Of a stretch of 64,000 bases of DNA, positions 55,906 to 64,000 are shown one piece after another. The notes beneath the pieces are model-generated. The model did not search any database, was not told the origin of the DNA, and saw nothing but the letters and a program-made list of their open reading frames with translations. Each line of letters starts with the position of its first letter. Positions within the stretch are counted from its first letter, which is position 1. The stretch is from positions 97,819 to 161,818 of the forward strand of contig VGOP01000004.1 of assembly GCA_016875875.1 (NCBI GenBank). Reading direction: 5' to 3'. The DNA is from Chloroflexota bacterium (GTDB lineage: Bacteria > Chloroflexota > Dehalococcoidia > GIF9 > UBA5629). A program made the translations under genes and the position numbers.

Positions 55906-55962
55906 GTAGGGACAGACCTTCAGGTCTGTCCGCCTCGGACAGGTCTAAAGACCCGTCCCTAC
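55906..55962. repeat. Palindromic repeat overlapping the 3' end of the HicB-like gene
   Basis: An uninterrupted 57-base element with two head-to-head hairpin units, GTAGGGACAGACCTTCAGG... and its near-inverse ending GTCCCTAC. It is the same family as the split copy at 43588-43743. Its right end provides the last residues (VGTGL) and stop of the HicB-like frame. Confidence 0.75.
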
Positions 55963-56148
55963 ATTTTTTGACTGTCTCTTAGCCATGAGTTCCCTGTTAG
56001 CTTCAATAATCAATTGTGTAGCTTCCCTAATGTTTTCTCTTACTTCTTTCAAAGTTCGCCCTTGGGTGTTAACCCCCGGGAGCTCCTCTACATAGCCAAT
56101 GTACCAATCTCCCCTTTTTTCAATAATTCCAGTGAACTCTCGTGACAT
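55945..56148 (-). CDS. HicB-like protein without a visible HicA partner
   Basis: A 67-residue protein. FTGIIEKRGDWYIGYVEELP then GVNTQGRTLKEVRENIREAT is the partial RNase-H-like fold of HicB-type antitoxins, with the usual W/Y-x-E-x-PG pattern. The C-terminal DNA-binding region of full HicB proteins is absent. The last five or so residues come from the palindromic repeat at 55906. AAGGAGAAG precedes the ATG. No HicA-like toxin frame is present within about 75 bases on either side, so it may be a solitary member. Confidence 0.75.
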   Translation of the reverse strand: MSREFTGIIEKRGDWYIGYVEELPGVNTQGRTLKEVRENIREATQLIIEANRELMAKRQSKNVGTGL

Positions 56149-56223
56149 TTCTTCTCCTTACGCTTTCCTAATGCGACACCTTCTCATTGGCTGGATAACT
56201 TCAATAAAATTTATAGCCCTGTA

Positions 56224-57423
56224 CTATCTCTTTGCAGCCAAAAACTGGGCTACCTTATCCAGAATCTTGTCCGCCACTTCTCGCTTGGGCAAGAGGGGTA
56301 ATTTCTCAACTTTACCCTTACGGTCAATTAGCACCACCTGGTTGGTATCAGCGCCGATGCCGCTAGCCCTAGCTGTTATGTCATTGGCAACGATAAGGTC
56401 AAGCTGCTTCTTTTCAAGCTTTTCCTTGGCATTAGATACCAGATTTTCAGTTTCAGCAGCAAAGCCAACCTTGAGAAACTTTCCCTTCACCTCAACCAGT
56501 ATATCAGGCGTCCTCTCCAGTTCCAGCGTCAAACTGGAAGCTTGCTCCCGCTTAATCTTGCCCTTAGAGACCTTCTTAGGCCGATAATCAGCCACCGCCG
56601 CTGCCATTATCAGGACATCTGCTTTAGCCACAGCCTTCTTCACCGCCTCATACATCCCCTGAGCCGTGCCAACATTCACCACATCTACGCCGACCGGTTT
56701 TGAAAGAGCACTGGGCGCACTAACCAGCACCACCTGAGCACCGCGGTCTCTGGCGGCTTCAGCCAGTGCATAACCCATCTTGCCGGAAGAGCGATTGGTC
56801 AAGCATCGGACCGGGTCAACCGGCTCCTGAGTGCCGCCGGCAGTAACCACAATTCGCCTGCCTGCCAGATCACGGCTTCTACCCAAAACCTGGCGGATAG
56901 TACCTAAAATCTCGCTTACATCGACAAGGCGTCCCAGGCCTATTCCACCCGAGGCGAGCCGACCATAATCAGGGCCGACGATGGTGAAACCACGCGCCTT
57001 CAGCTTAGCCAGATTATCCTGGGTTACCTGGTTCTCATACATGCCGGCATGCATCGCCGGAGCCATGATAATAGGTGCCTTTGTGGCCAGCACAGTGCAG
57101 CAGAGCATATCATCAGCAATACCAGCAGCTATCCTGGCAATGATGTCCGCTGTAGCTGGAGCTATAGCCACCACATCAGCAGCCTTGGCCAGAGCTACAT
57201 GCTCCACACTGTATTCAGAAGCCAACTCGAACATCTTGGTAACCACAGGCCTGCCAGTGATGTTACGAAAGGTCAATGGTGTTATAAACTCGGTAGCGGC
57301 TTCGGTCATAATAACCTCAACTCTAGCCCCCGCCTGCGTTAACTGGCTAGCTAATTCAGCAGCCTTATAAGCAGCGATGCTGCCGGTTACACCTAACACT
57401 ACAGTCTTACCTTCTAACTCCAT
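56224..57423 (-). CDS. coaBC: Bifunctional phosphopantothenoylcysteine decarboxylase/phosphopantothenate-cysteine ligase
   Basis: Carries out two consecutive CoA steps. The N-terminal flavoprotein half (1-180) has GVTGSIAAYKAAELASQLTQ, APAMHAGMYEN and TVLATKAPIIMAPAM. The CoaB half (from about 188) has VVTAGGTQEPVDPVRCLTNR and KMGYALAEAA, then ILVEVKGKFLKVGFAAET. Length 399 residues is typical. coaX lies 4 bases upstream, so the two CoA genes are co-transcribed. Confidence 0.95.
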   Translation of the reverse strand: MELEGKTVVLGVTGSIAAYKAAELASQLTQAGARVEVIMTEAATEFITPLTFRNITGRPVVTKMFELASEYSVEHVALAKAADVVAIAPATADIIARIAAGIADDMLCCTVLATKAPIIMAPAMHAGMYENQVTQDNLAKLKARGFTIVGPDYGRLASGGIGLGRLVDVSEILGTIRQVLGRSRDLAGRRIVVTAGGTQEPVDPVRCLTNRSSGKMGYALAEAARDRGAQVVLVSAPSALSKPVGVDVVNVGTAQGMYEAVKKAVAKADVLIMAAAVADYRPKKVSKGKIKREQASSLTLELERTPDILVEVKGKFLKVGFAAETENLVSNAKEKLEKKQLDLIVANDITARASGIGADTNQVVLIDRKGKVEKLPLLPKREVADKILDKVAQFLAAKR

Positions 57424-57427
57424 ATCC

Positions 57428-58213
57428 CTAATCCTTTACCTTGTTCATTTCATAGATTAAACGCAAACCTATAAGCGTCAAGTCAGGATTTACCTCCTCG
57501 ATTACCGGTGTTTCCCGAGCCAGGAGCTCGGCATAGCCCCCCGTAGCCACCACCTTTGCTTTACCTCCTAGTTCTTGCTGAATCCGAGTCACTATACCTT
57601 CAATCAGCCCGGCATAACCGAAGACTATGCCAGATTGCATAGCGGCAACAGTATTCCTACCGATAGCCCGTTTGGGATGAGTCAATTCCACCCGTGGCAG
57701 CACCGCAGTCCGGGCAAACAAAGCTTCCGTGGCAATAGCAATTCCTGGGGCAATAGCCCCTCCAAGATAATCCCCTTCCTCAGATACAACATCAAAAGTG
57801 GTGGCAGTGCCCAGGTCAATGACAATCACCGGGCCACCATATAGCGCATGAGCGGCTACCGCATTCACTATTCGGTCGGCGCCAACCTCCCTCGGGTTAT
57901 CCATAGAGATTCGCACTCCTGTCTTGACACCGGCCTCTATCACTAAAGGAGCAACCTTTAGATATCGCCGGCACATCTCCTCAAAAACGCCTACCAGCGG
58001 AGGAACAACGCTGCATAATATCGCATCAGTAATTTTAGAAGCAGAAATACCCTGGCGCTCAAAAAGATTAAGCATCAAGCTGGCATATTCATCTGGCATA
58101 CGATGAACACCGGTCGCCACCCTCCAGGTAGCCTTCAACTTACTACCATCAAAGATGCCAACAGTCATGTTAGTATTGCCAACATCAACAGCTAATAACA
58201 CTACACTCACCAA
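57428..58213 (-). CDS. coaX: Type III pantothenate kinase
   Basis: Phosphorylates pantothenate, the first CoA step. The 261-residue protein has LAVDVGNTNMTVGIFDGSKL at the N-terminus (the phosphate-binding DxGNT motif), GADRIVNAVAAHALYGG, VIDLGTATTFDVVSEEG and GAIAPGIAIATEALF. Type III enzymes are not feedback-inhibited by CoA. Upstream 3 bases away is nnrDE, downstream coaBC. Confidence 0.94.
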   Translation of the reverse strand: MVSVVLLAVDVGNTNMTVGIFDGSKLKATWRVATGVHRMPDEYASLMLNLFERQGISASKITDAILCSVVPPLVGVFEEMCRRYLKVAPLVIEAGVKTGVRISMDNPREVGADRIVNAVAAHALYGGPVIVIDLGTATTFDVVSEEGDYLGGAIAPGIAIATEALFARTAVLPRVELTHPKRAIGRNTVAAMQSGIVFGYAGLIEGIVTRIQQELGGKAKVVATGGYAELLARETPVIEEVNPDLTLIGLRLIYEMNKVKD

Positions 58214-58216
58214 ACC

Positions 58217-59785
58217 TTAAGATGTCTCTCTCAGTTTAAGCCCCATTATCACCTTAGGTAAAACCGGCAAAAGGTCACTAGCCAACATCCCGACATCACC
58301 CATCTCCCGACTCACCATCTCTCCAGCCTCACCATGAAGATAGACACCACAAGCTGCAGCATCGAAAAGAGACATGCCTTGAGCCACCAATCCGGCAATC
58401 ACACCAGTAAGCACATCACCAGTTCCGGCTGAGGCCAATCCCGGGTTAGCTACCTGACTGATTCGCGCCTGACCATCAGCTGCTGCCACAATAGTATATG
58501 CCCCCTTAAGCACAATCACCTTTCGCCACTCCATAGCCGCTTTCCGAGCAATCTCCAGGCGCTGCCGCTGCACCTCATCCACCGAAACTTCCGCGAGCCG
58601 CGCCATCTCGCCCGGATGTGGCGTAAGTATAGCATCCTGACTTAGCTTCTGCCACCAATGGGGTATCTGGGCTAAAGCATTCAAAACATCAGCATCAAGA
58701 ACCAAAGCTGGAGAGGAACTTTTTGCCAAACTAAACAGAGTAGACTTAATAAACTCCACAACCTGTGGCTTTTGCCCCAATCCACATCCTATAAGCAAAA
58801 CTTCGTAGCTTGGTAGTAACTCTTTTAGAACAGATACTGCTTTAGAAGCGATTATCCCAGCTTCAGCTTCTGGCAAAGGAGCATAAGTTACTTCAGCCAT
58901 TTTCGCTGCCAGAATTGGCTGCAGACTCGAAGCCGTAGACAATGTTATCAGACCAGCCCCCACCTTAGCCGCTCCCATACAGGCAAGGTAAGCAGCTCCG
59001 ATATAGTTGATTGAGCCAGCAACTACTAAAACTCTACCAAAGCTCCCTTTATTGGCACTAAGAGGACGCCTAGGTAACACCGATTTAACCCAATCCCCGG
59101 TGATTAGCTCGGTCGGTATATTCTCTGCCAGACTGGGCGGTATGCCGATATCAGCTATGATAACCCTGCCAGCCCTTTCAGCACCGGGGAAGTTGAATAA
59201 TCCAGGCTTAGGATAACCAAGGGTAACAGTGGCATCAACATAGGGACAGCTTGGATCAACTGCCCCAGTATCAGAATCGAGTCCCGAAGGTACATCCACG
59301 GCGATAACTAAAAGCTCGGGATTCTTCTGCTTAGCCGCTATAACCCTGGTCAGCACTTCTTTAAACACACCACCAACAGTGCGACTTCTGCCTGTACCAA
59401 AGACGGCATCGATTATCACTTCAGAAGAAGCTAAGAGGCTGCCCAAACTGGCGAAATCCTTGTCCTGGTCAGCCTGAATAGTGATTATGCCCCGCTCTTG
59501 AGCTAGCGCCAGATTCTTATCGCTAGCTGGACGCTGACTGCACAAGTAAAGACTGACGTCAGCCCCCCAATCGTCAAGATAACGACCTGCCACCAGGCCA
59601 TCCCCACCGTTATTCCCCGTACCAACTATGACTAAGATATGCTTGCCGATAACACCACCAATAAGCTTCCTGGTTTCCTCGGCTACAGCCCGCCCGGCAT
59701 TCTCCATCAATGTTTCAGTGGTCAAACCGATGCCAGCAGCACTGCGGTCAATCTTCCGCATTTGCTCCGCGGTAACAATCTTCAT
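58217..59785 (-). CDS. nnrDE: Bifunctional NAD(P)H-hydrate epimerase/dehydratase
   Basis: Repairs hydrated NADH and NADPH. The 522-residue fusion has the epimerase half (1-215; VGTGNNGGDGLVAGRYLDDW, AVFGTGRSRTVGG, VDVPSGLDSDTG). The ADP- or ATP-dependent dehydratase half (about 225-515) has LTPHPGEMARL, VLKGAYTIVA and NPGLASAGTGDVLTGVIAGL. The fused arrangement is common in bacteria. It is 3 bases upstream of coaX. Confidence 0.94.
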   Translation of the reverse strand: MKIVTAEQMRKIDRSAAGIGLTTETLMENAGRAVAEETRKLIGGVIGKHILVIVGTGNNGGDGLVAGRYLDDWGADVSLYLCSQRPASDKNLALAQERGIITIQADQDKDFASLGSLLASSEVIIDAVFGTGRSRTVGGVFKEVLTRVIAAKQKNPELLVIAVDVPSGLDSDTGAVDPSCPYVDATVTLGYPKPGLFNFPGAERAGRVIIADIGIPPSLAENIPTELITGDWVKSVLPRRPLSANKGSFGRVLVVAGSINYIGAAYLACMGAAKVGAGLITLSTASSLQPILAAKMAEVTYAPLPEAEAGIIASKAVSVLKELLPSYEVLLIGCGLGQKPQVVEFIKSTLFSLAKSSSPALVLDADVLNALAQIPHWWQKLSQDAILTPHPGEMARLAEVSVDEVQRQRLEIARKAAMEWRKVIVLKGAYTIVAAADGQARISQVANPGLASAGTGDVLTGVIAGLVAQGMSLFDAAACGVYLHGEAGEMVSREMGDVGMLASDLLPVLPKVIMGLKLRETS

Positions 59786-59809
59786 AACCCAGACCGCCTT
59801 CCACTATTT

Positions 59810-60286
59810 CTATTTTTGTGCCGCGAACCTCTCCAGTTCCCGGCTCATTGCCTGCCAATGTGTGCCCCGCCAATAGATGCGATGACAGGACGGACACTCC
59901 ATATACAGGTTCTGGGTATTAAAAACGTAAGGCGGGACTAAATCACGCACTTCGTCTCTATCCCTTTCTATCAGGTCCTCATTACACTCGAGGCAGATAG
60001 AGAACGGCCTAAATTGGTAGTCCAAGCTTAAAGTTCCAACAATCTGCTGCAATTGAGCTTTGGAGTCATCATCCTCAATTAAAATAGCCTTAAGTCTGCC
60101 ACTGGTTACCAGCCGCCGCCTCATAATCTGCGTATCTTTAGTCAAAATCACCCTGTCTTGCGCCAAGGCGACTTTAACCATCTTGCCATCATCCTCTTCC
60201 GTGAAAAGCAAGGTATCGTATCCCATTATTCTCAACCACTTCCCCAGTTTGCCAACATTATTGTCAACGATAAACTTAATTTCCAC
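59810..60286 (-). CDS. Mut7-C domain protein with zinc ribbon
   Basis: A 158-residue protein. The N-terminal PIN-like Mut7-C RNase domain has FIVDNNVGKLGKWLRIMGYD (acidic Asp of the site), VILTKDTQIMRRRL and KAILIEDDD. A zinc ribbon follows with CLECNEDL and CPSCHRIYWRGTH. Family members are presumed RNases; their targets are unknown. Same strand as nnrDE, 25 bases upstream of it. Confidence 0.85.
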   Translation of the reverse strand: MEIKFIVDNNVGKLGKWLRIMGYDTLLFTEEDDGKMVKVALAQDRVILTKDTQIMRRRLVTSGRLKAILIEDDDSKAQLQQIVGTLSLDYQFRPFSICLECNEDLIERDRDEVRDLVPPYVFNTQNLYMECPSCHRIYWRGTHWQAMSRELERFAAQK

Positions 60287-60306
60287 AGCCTATCCCAGTT
60301 CAGCCA

Positions 60307-60996
60307 CTAAATGACCCTCAGGGGATTAAAATCAACGCCGTAGTCATAGACGTCGATGTTTTCTTTCCGCTTTAAATAACCTACGACGACATAAGTTAAC
60401 GGGGTAGCTATGACTTCATAGGCAGACTTTACCAGCCAGTGACTCAAAATCATGCTGCCCAGCACAGAAAGCGGCAGCAAACCTACAAAAGCTATAGTCA
60501 GAACAAACAATGTATCCACACCCTGCCCTACTAAAGTGGAGCCGATGGTTCTCGTCCACAGCCACCGCCCTTTGGTCGTTATCTTCATCTTGGCCAGAAC
60601 GAAAGAATTGGCAAATTCACCAGCGAGATAAGCTGCAAAAGAAGCTAACAAGAAACGAGGAGTGCTACCCAGAATGTCCTCATAAGCATTTTGCGCCTCG
60701 AAAACCGGTGCTGGAGGTAGTATCCTACCTATCCAGATAGCCAGCACCGCGATCAAATTACACAAAAAGCCGAGCCAGATTACACGCCGTGCCTGCCGGT
60801 AACCATAAACCTCAGTAAGAATATCACCGATAATATAACTTATAGGAAAAATTATTATCGCCGCTGGTAAAATTATGCCACCGATGCTTATCTGCTTAGC
60901 AATTATGATGTTGGCCGTAATCAGACAGGTGACGAAAAGAGCCGCTACCACTACAAATCTATGAGAAACTGTCATCGCGAAAGCCCTTGCACCCAA
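60307..60996 (-). CDS. Queuosine-precursor transporter (YhhQ/QPTR family)
   Basis: A membrane protein of up to 229 residues with about six hydrophobic segments (for example VVVAALFVTCLITANIIIAK, LPAAIIIFPISYIIGDILTE, ILSHWLVKSAYEVIATPLTY). The VYGYRQARRVIWLGF and GEFANSFVLAKMKI motifs fit the YhhQ family, which imports preQ0/preQ1 for tRNA queuosine. The ATG for MTVSHRF (60975) is a likely start; one 21 bases upstream is also in frame. It lies 21 bases upstream of the Mut7-C gene. Confidence 0.85.
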   Translation of the reverse strand: MGARAFAMTVSHRFVVVAALFVTCLITANIIIAKQISIGGIILPAAIIIFPISYIIGDILTEVYGYRQARRVIWLGFLCNLIAVLAIWIGRILPPAPVFEAQNAYEDILGSTPRFLLASFAAYLAGEFANSFVLAKMKITTKGRWLWTRTIGSTLVGQGVDTLFVLTIAFVGLLPLSVLGSMILSHWLVKSAYEVIATPLTYVVVGYLKRKENIDVYDYGVDFNPLRVI

Positions 60997-61002
60997 GTCA
61001 AC

Positions 61003-61971
61003 CTAAAGCCAATGCCTACGACGGAAGTACCAGAGCATAGTCATAGCAATACCAAACATGATGAAAAGTACTATCCCAAAAGTCCAGAAGGTGATCTCTC
61101 CCGCACTCGATAGCCCACCGGGTAAATGTATATTCATGCCATAAATACTGGCAATGAGAGTTCCCGGTGCCATAATCGCCATAACGATGGTTAGTATTCG
61201 CATTATCTCCTGAATCCTGTGGGAGGTTAGCCAGTTGCTGGTATCCACCAAGCCATCCACCACCTCCTTGCAATCTTCCAAGCCATCCCAAATCTTGCGA
61301 ATATGGTCAGCAATATCGCCAAAATAGATGTCCTGGTCTTCTTTGAAGAACGAATATTCCTCTCGCTCCAGTGCCTCCACTACGCCGATTTGAGGGTGGA
61401 TGACACGACGAAAGGAAATTAAGTCACGCCTGATTAGCGAGATTTCGCGCACTGTCTCCGGAACCGGCCTGGCAAAAATGAGGTCTTCCAACTTCTCAGC
61501 ATTGTCTACCACCTTGTCAAGAATCGGGAAGCAATAATTTACCAGCCTATCCAGTATATGGTAGAGGAGAAAGCCCGAACTACGACTCATATAGGCGTTA
61601 CAGATTCCCTCGTCGACATGGCACTCATTAAAAAATTTAGCTAAGGGCTTCAAATCACCCGACTTATGGACAGTGACCATGTAGTTCTCGCCGATAAATA
61701 TATCTACCTCACTGGGATGCGTCACCCGATTCTCTTTGTCGTACACAGGGAAATGGAGCACAATAAAAAGGTGGTCGGGATACTCATCGATTTTAGGACG
61801 CTGCACTCGGCTCAAAACATCATCTAAATTTAGCGGATGAAAATTGAAGCTCTGAGCCAAATACTCAACATCCTGTGTAGTTGGTGTCTCGATGTAAATC
61901 CAGGTCAACTTGCCACAGGTAATCAAATTTGCATTTGACTTCTTCTCTTCATCAACCAAAGGCATCGACAT
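61003..61971 (-). CDS. corA: CorA-family magnesium/divalent-cation transporter
   Basis: A 322-residue protein with a large N-terminal cytosolic domain (about 1-250), a long stalk helix, and two C-terminal membrane helices. The pore motif YGMNIHLPG (about 280-288, GMN) is present between them. The N-terminal region (YIETPTTQDVEYLAQSFN, HPLNLDDVLSRVQRPKIDEY) is typical of CorA. A cluster of basic residues ends the protein. It lies 7 bases upstream of the QPTR gene on the same strand. Confidence 0.9.
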   Translation of the reverse strand: MSMPLVDEEKKSNANLITCGKLTWIYIETPTTQDVEYLAQSFNFHPLNLDDVLSRVQRPKIDEYPDHLFIVLHFPVYDKENRVTHPSEVDIFIGENYMVTVHKSGDLKPLAKFFNECHVDEGICNAYMSRSSGFLLYHILDRLVNYCFPILDKVVDNAEKLEDLIFARPVPETVREISLIRRDLISFRRVIHPQIGVVEALEREEYSFFKEDQDIYFGDIADHIRKIWDGLEDCKEVVDGLVDTSNWLTSHRIQEIMRILTIVMAIMAPGTLIASIYGMNIHLPGGLSSAGEITFWTFGIVLFIMFGIAMTMLWYFRRRHWL

Positions 61972-62140
61972 GTTCCAAAACCCCCAAAGGTAAAATCTTG
62001 CCCTATTTTACCACAATTGAGGTTAACAAAGGGGAATAGATTGGAAGGTGCTTATGTGATTACAGGCGCTAAGCCAGAAAGGAAACTTATAAAGTTAACC
62101 TGTATCGCAGAGAAAAGGTTGTGATGACAGCGAATTCAAC

Positions 62141-63424
62141 TCAATATACTCGCTCGTCAACTATCAGCTTATGCCATTCGGGAATCACCCCTTTGGCTAC
62201 AAATTCAACCCGGTCAACCTTGATCCTTAACGCCTCGCTCACTACCTGGATTAACTCTTTTGCCAGGTTGTCCTTGTCAATTCTTTCCTCGGCTTTGAGC
62301 TCCACTTTGAGCGTCAAGTCATCCCGATGACCCGGCCTGGTCACCACTGCCTGATATTGAGCAACTTGCGTAAATTTGGCCATGGCTGGCTCAAGCTGCC
62401 GTGGATGAATAAACATGCCCCTGGTTCTAACGGCATCACCCACCCTGCCCAAAAGGCGTGTTATCCTAAGAGAAGTTCGGCCACAAGAGCAAGGCTCATC
62501 AATCAAACCGGCAAGATCTCCAGTGCCAAAACGTATCAATGGATAGGTCTCATCAATTGGAGTTATTACTATTTCGCCGACCTCACCAGGCTCAACCTGC
62601 TTCTCAGTCTCGTAACTAATCATCTCCAGTATTACACCCTCGGCAATGTGCATGCCACTCTTGGCACTACACTCAAAAGCTATTAGGCCGACATCGGCTG
62701 TTGCATAGATATCCCCGGTAGCAATGCCATATTTCTCCTCAACCGTTTTCCTGATTGGCCCACCACCCATCTCACCACCAATGACAGCTAGTCTAAGATT
62801 AAAATCTTTGCGAATATCAAGACCCATCTCCTCAGCCTTATTTATGATATTCATAAAGAAGCCCGTAGTGCCAATAAATCCATTAACTTTAAGCTGATGC
62901 ATGACTTGGACTTGGAGCTCAGTATTTCCCACGCCCATCGGTATAACCGTAACCCCGGCTCGCCTTAATGTCTCATCAATGAGAAGCCCAGCCGGCACAA
63001 GGTTATACATCCAGCTGTTGACCACGATGTCTCCTTTACGAAACCCCACAGCTTTGACCAGGTAGACATGCCTCCGCCAGAAAGTTTCACTTTGATGATG
63101 CGGGTCATAAATGGGACCGGGGGAAACATAAACCCTCTCCAACTCGTTTATGGGCACAGTCACCAATCCGCCAAGAGGAGGATTTGCTTTGTATAAATCC
63201 ACCAACGCATCCTTCCTCAGTAAAGGCAAATTCTCCAAATCCTTAATGCCGGACACTTTTGATGGCACAATACCCGCCTTATCAAACCTCTCTTTGGTTG
63301 CTGGAGCTTTTTCATAAGCATAAGCAACCAGCCACTTTAACTGTTCATCAAGGTGTTTCTGCCTCTCCCCACGGGACATCTTCTCCATTGCCTCAAATGG
63401 AGGTAAAGGTTTTTTTGCTTTCAC
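62141..63424 (-). CDS. Phenylacetate-CoA ligase-like adenylating enzyme (PaaK family)
   Basis: A 427-residue AMP-binding enzyme that should convert an aryl or related carboxylate to its CoA thioester. Motifs are NGFIGTTGFFMNIINKAEEM, AVIGGEMGGGPIRKTVEEKY (PaaK-like), GEIVITPIDETYPLIRFGTG, DEPCSCGRTSLRITRLLGRV and the AMP-binding C-terminal domain with TRGMFIHPRQLEPAMAKF. The first part is short of the typical T/SGTTG loop in its standard form. The substrate is uncertain. A close relative follows at 63713. Confidence 0.85.
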   Translation of the reverse strand: MKAKKPLPPFEAMEKMSRGERQKHLDEQLKWLVAYAYEKAPATKERFDKAGIVPSKVSGIKDLENLPLLRKDALVDLYKANPPLGGLVTVPINELERVYVSPGPIYDPHHQSETFWRRHVYLVKAVGFRKGDIVVNSWMYNLVPAGLLIDETLRRAGVTVIPMGVGNTELQVQVMHQLKVNGFIGTTGFFMNIINKAEEMGLDIRKDFNLRLAVIGGEMGGGPIRKTVEEKYGIATGDIYATADVGLIAFECSAKSGMHIAEGVILEMISYETEKQVEPGEVGEIVITPIDETYPLIRFGTGDLAGLIDEPCSCGRTSLRITRLLGRVGDAVRTRGMFIHPRQLEPAMAKFTQVAQYQAVVTRPGHRDDLTLKVELKAEERIDKDNLAKELIQVVSEALRIKVDRVEFVAKGVIPEWHKLIVDERVY

Positions 63425-63712
63425 TGCTCTTCTTTCTCCTTCATTTATTCATTTAAGCTGTTAATCATGTTTGCTACGGCGCCAATTTGGGCACCTTCCT
63501 GAATATCAGCAGCCAAGACTAAGAGGAACCCATAAACTCGAGCAAACATGGATTATTTTGGGCTTAGTTCTCTTGATAGCCCTTCCAGTCTAGACTATGA
63601 AAATTTTCTAGGCCAGACGCAAAAGTACTGAACTGAGCTAGCGAGTTAGTACCTGAGAGGTTAGCGCTATGCAACCAATAAAGCTGCTGGATTGGCGCAA
63701 ACTGTATTATAG
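63425..63712. other. Intergenic stretch between PaaK-like genes
   Basis: About 288 bases with no credible reading frame. A purine-rich GAAGGAGAAAG sequence on the minus strand (about 63430-63440) is the ribosome site of the gene at 63424. Otherwise nothing was recognised. Confidence 0.5.
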
Positions 63713-64000
63713 CTAATATCCTCTCTTATCAACAATGCGTTTGGCATCATCAGGAATGGCACCCTTGGCAACAAACTCCATGTGGTCAAACCTTACCTTA
63801 CATACATCCCTGAAACTCTTATCCAGAGCACCCTTCAACTTCTCCTTATCAATATCTCCATCGGCAAGTTCAGCCATAAGAATCATCTCATCCCTATGCT
63901 GAGGACGAGTGACCACCAGCTGATACCGTCGAACCTCAGGAAATTTAGAAATCGCTTCATCCGTCTGCTTGGGATGGACAAACATCCCCCTCACCCTGAC
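63713..64000 (-). CDS. PaaK-like ligase, C-terminal fragment at the window edge
   Basis: About 95 residues of the C-terminal domain, open to the edge (VRVRGMFVHPKQTDEAISKF onward). It aligns with the end of the neighbouring ligase (TRGMFIHPRQ; VVTRPxHRD; MEFVAKGAIPDD vs VEFVAKGVIPEW) and ends IVDKRGY vs IVDERVY. It is therefore a second PaaK paralogue in tandem. The start lies beyond the window. Confidence 0.85.
   Translation of the reverse strand, partial: VRVRGMFVHPKQTDEAISKFPEVRRYQLVVTRPQHRDEMILMAELADGDIDKEKLKGALDKSFRDVCKVRFDHMEFVAKGAIPDDAKRIVDKRGY

Noticed and set aside
56149..56223. A HicA toxin gene paired with the HicB-like gene
   Set aside because: No HicA-like frame or motif is present in either strand of the short gap before coaBC or after the gene.

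Overview
The window looks like a chromosomal stretch of an anaerobic Chloroflexota bacterium, most likely of the class Dehalococcoidia. This is inferred from gene content and style, not from a marker search: a Trp T-box leader, heat-shock control by both HspR and HrcA/CIRCE, phenylacetate-CoA-ligase paralogues, an ATC-hydrolase-like protein, many short operons, and a mid-range GC content. No rRNA, phage, CRISPR array or replication origin was seen. One tRNA (Ala, GGC) is present.

Layout. 1-2124 (minus): trpE and a truncated trpG behind a T-box with a UGG specifier codon. 2403-3494: an ATC-hydrolase-like gene and tRNA-Ala. 3539-10616 (minus): a stress operon, dnaJ-like, hspR, a small ORF, clpC, then two VTT membrane proteins, a methyltransferase-like protein, an alpha/beta hydrolase and a TM2 protein. 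It is divergent from hsp20. 11250-20296: Nudix, a full dnaJ, gpsA-plsY-der, a wrecked argF remnant, and polA-mutM. 20408-22807: a large secreted protein with seven six-cysteine repeats. 22861-27838 (minus): gltX, RDD, rluD, lspA, a TraR/DksA-type zinc protein and a DUF72 protein. 27928-29469: two tiny membrane proteins and a membrane-anchored hydrolase. 29494-33154 (minus): hrcA-grpE-dnaK with CIRCE and promoter. 33331-35374: three lipoprotein genes, one broken by an in-frame TAA. 35466-42680 (plus): glyA, an ABC-2 exporter, two secreted proteins and an OmpR-type two-component system. 42885-47594: nth, prs, secA. 47683-49325: a compact, AT-richer type II restriction-modification pair resembling BsaWI. 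49415-52641: polX, a metallo-beta-lactamase-fold protein and an unknown. 52650-55812: a four-helix-bundle (S23/IVP) element and valS. 55945-61971 (minus): a HicB-like protein, coaBC-coaX-nnrDE, a Mut7-C protein, a queuosine-precursor transporter and corA. 62141-64000: two PaaK-like ligases, the second cut by the window edge.

How the genes work together. Two heat-shock circuits lie about 23 kb apart: HspR is encoded with dnaJ-like and clpC, HrcA with grpE and dnaK. The coaBC/coaX pair covers CoA synthesis and gpsA/plsY covers phospholipid precursors. polA, mutM, nth and polX are a scattered set of base-excision-repair genes.

The most unusual signals are the small repeats. An AT-rich element occurs once with a four-helix-bundle gene and twice as gene-less copies. 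One gene-less copy sits inside a second palindromic repeat, between two copies of a 10-bp sequence. Other points worth a look are the cysteine-repeat protein, the restriction-modification island, the nonsense codon in the PKD lipoprotein, and the argF remnant. No clearly new multi-gene system could be shown from sequence alone.
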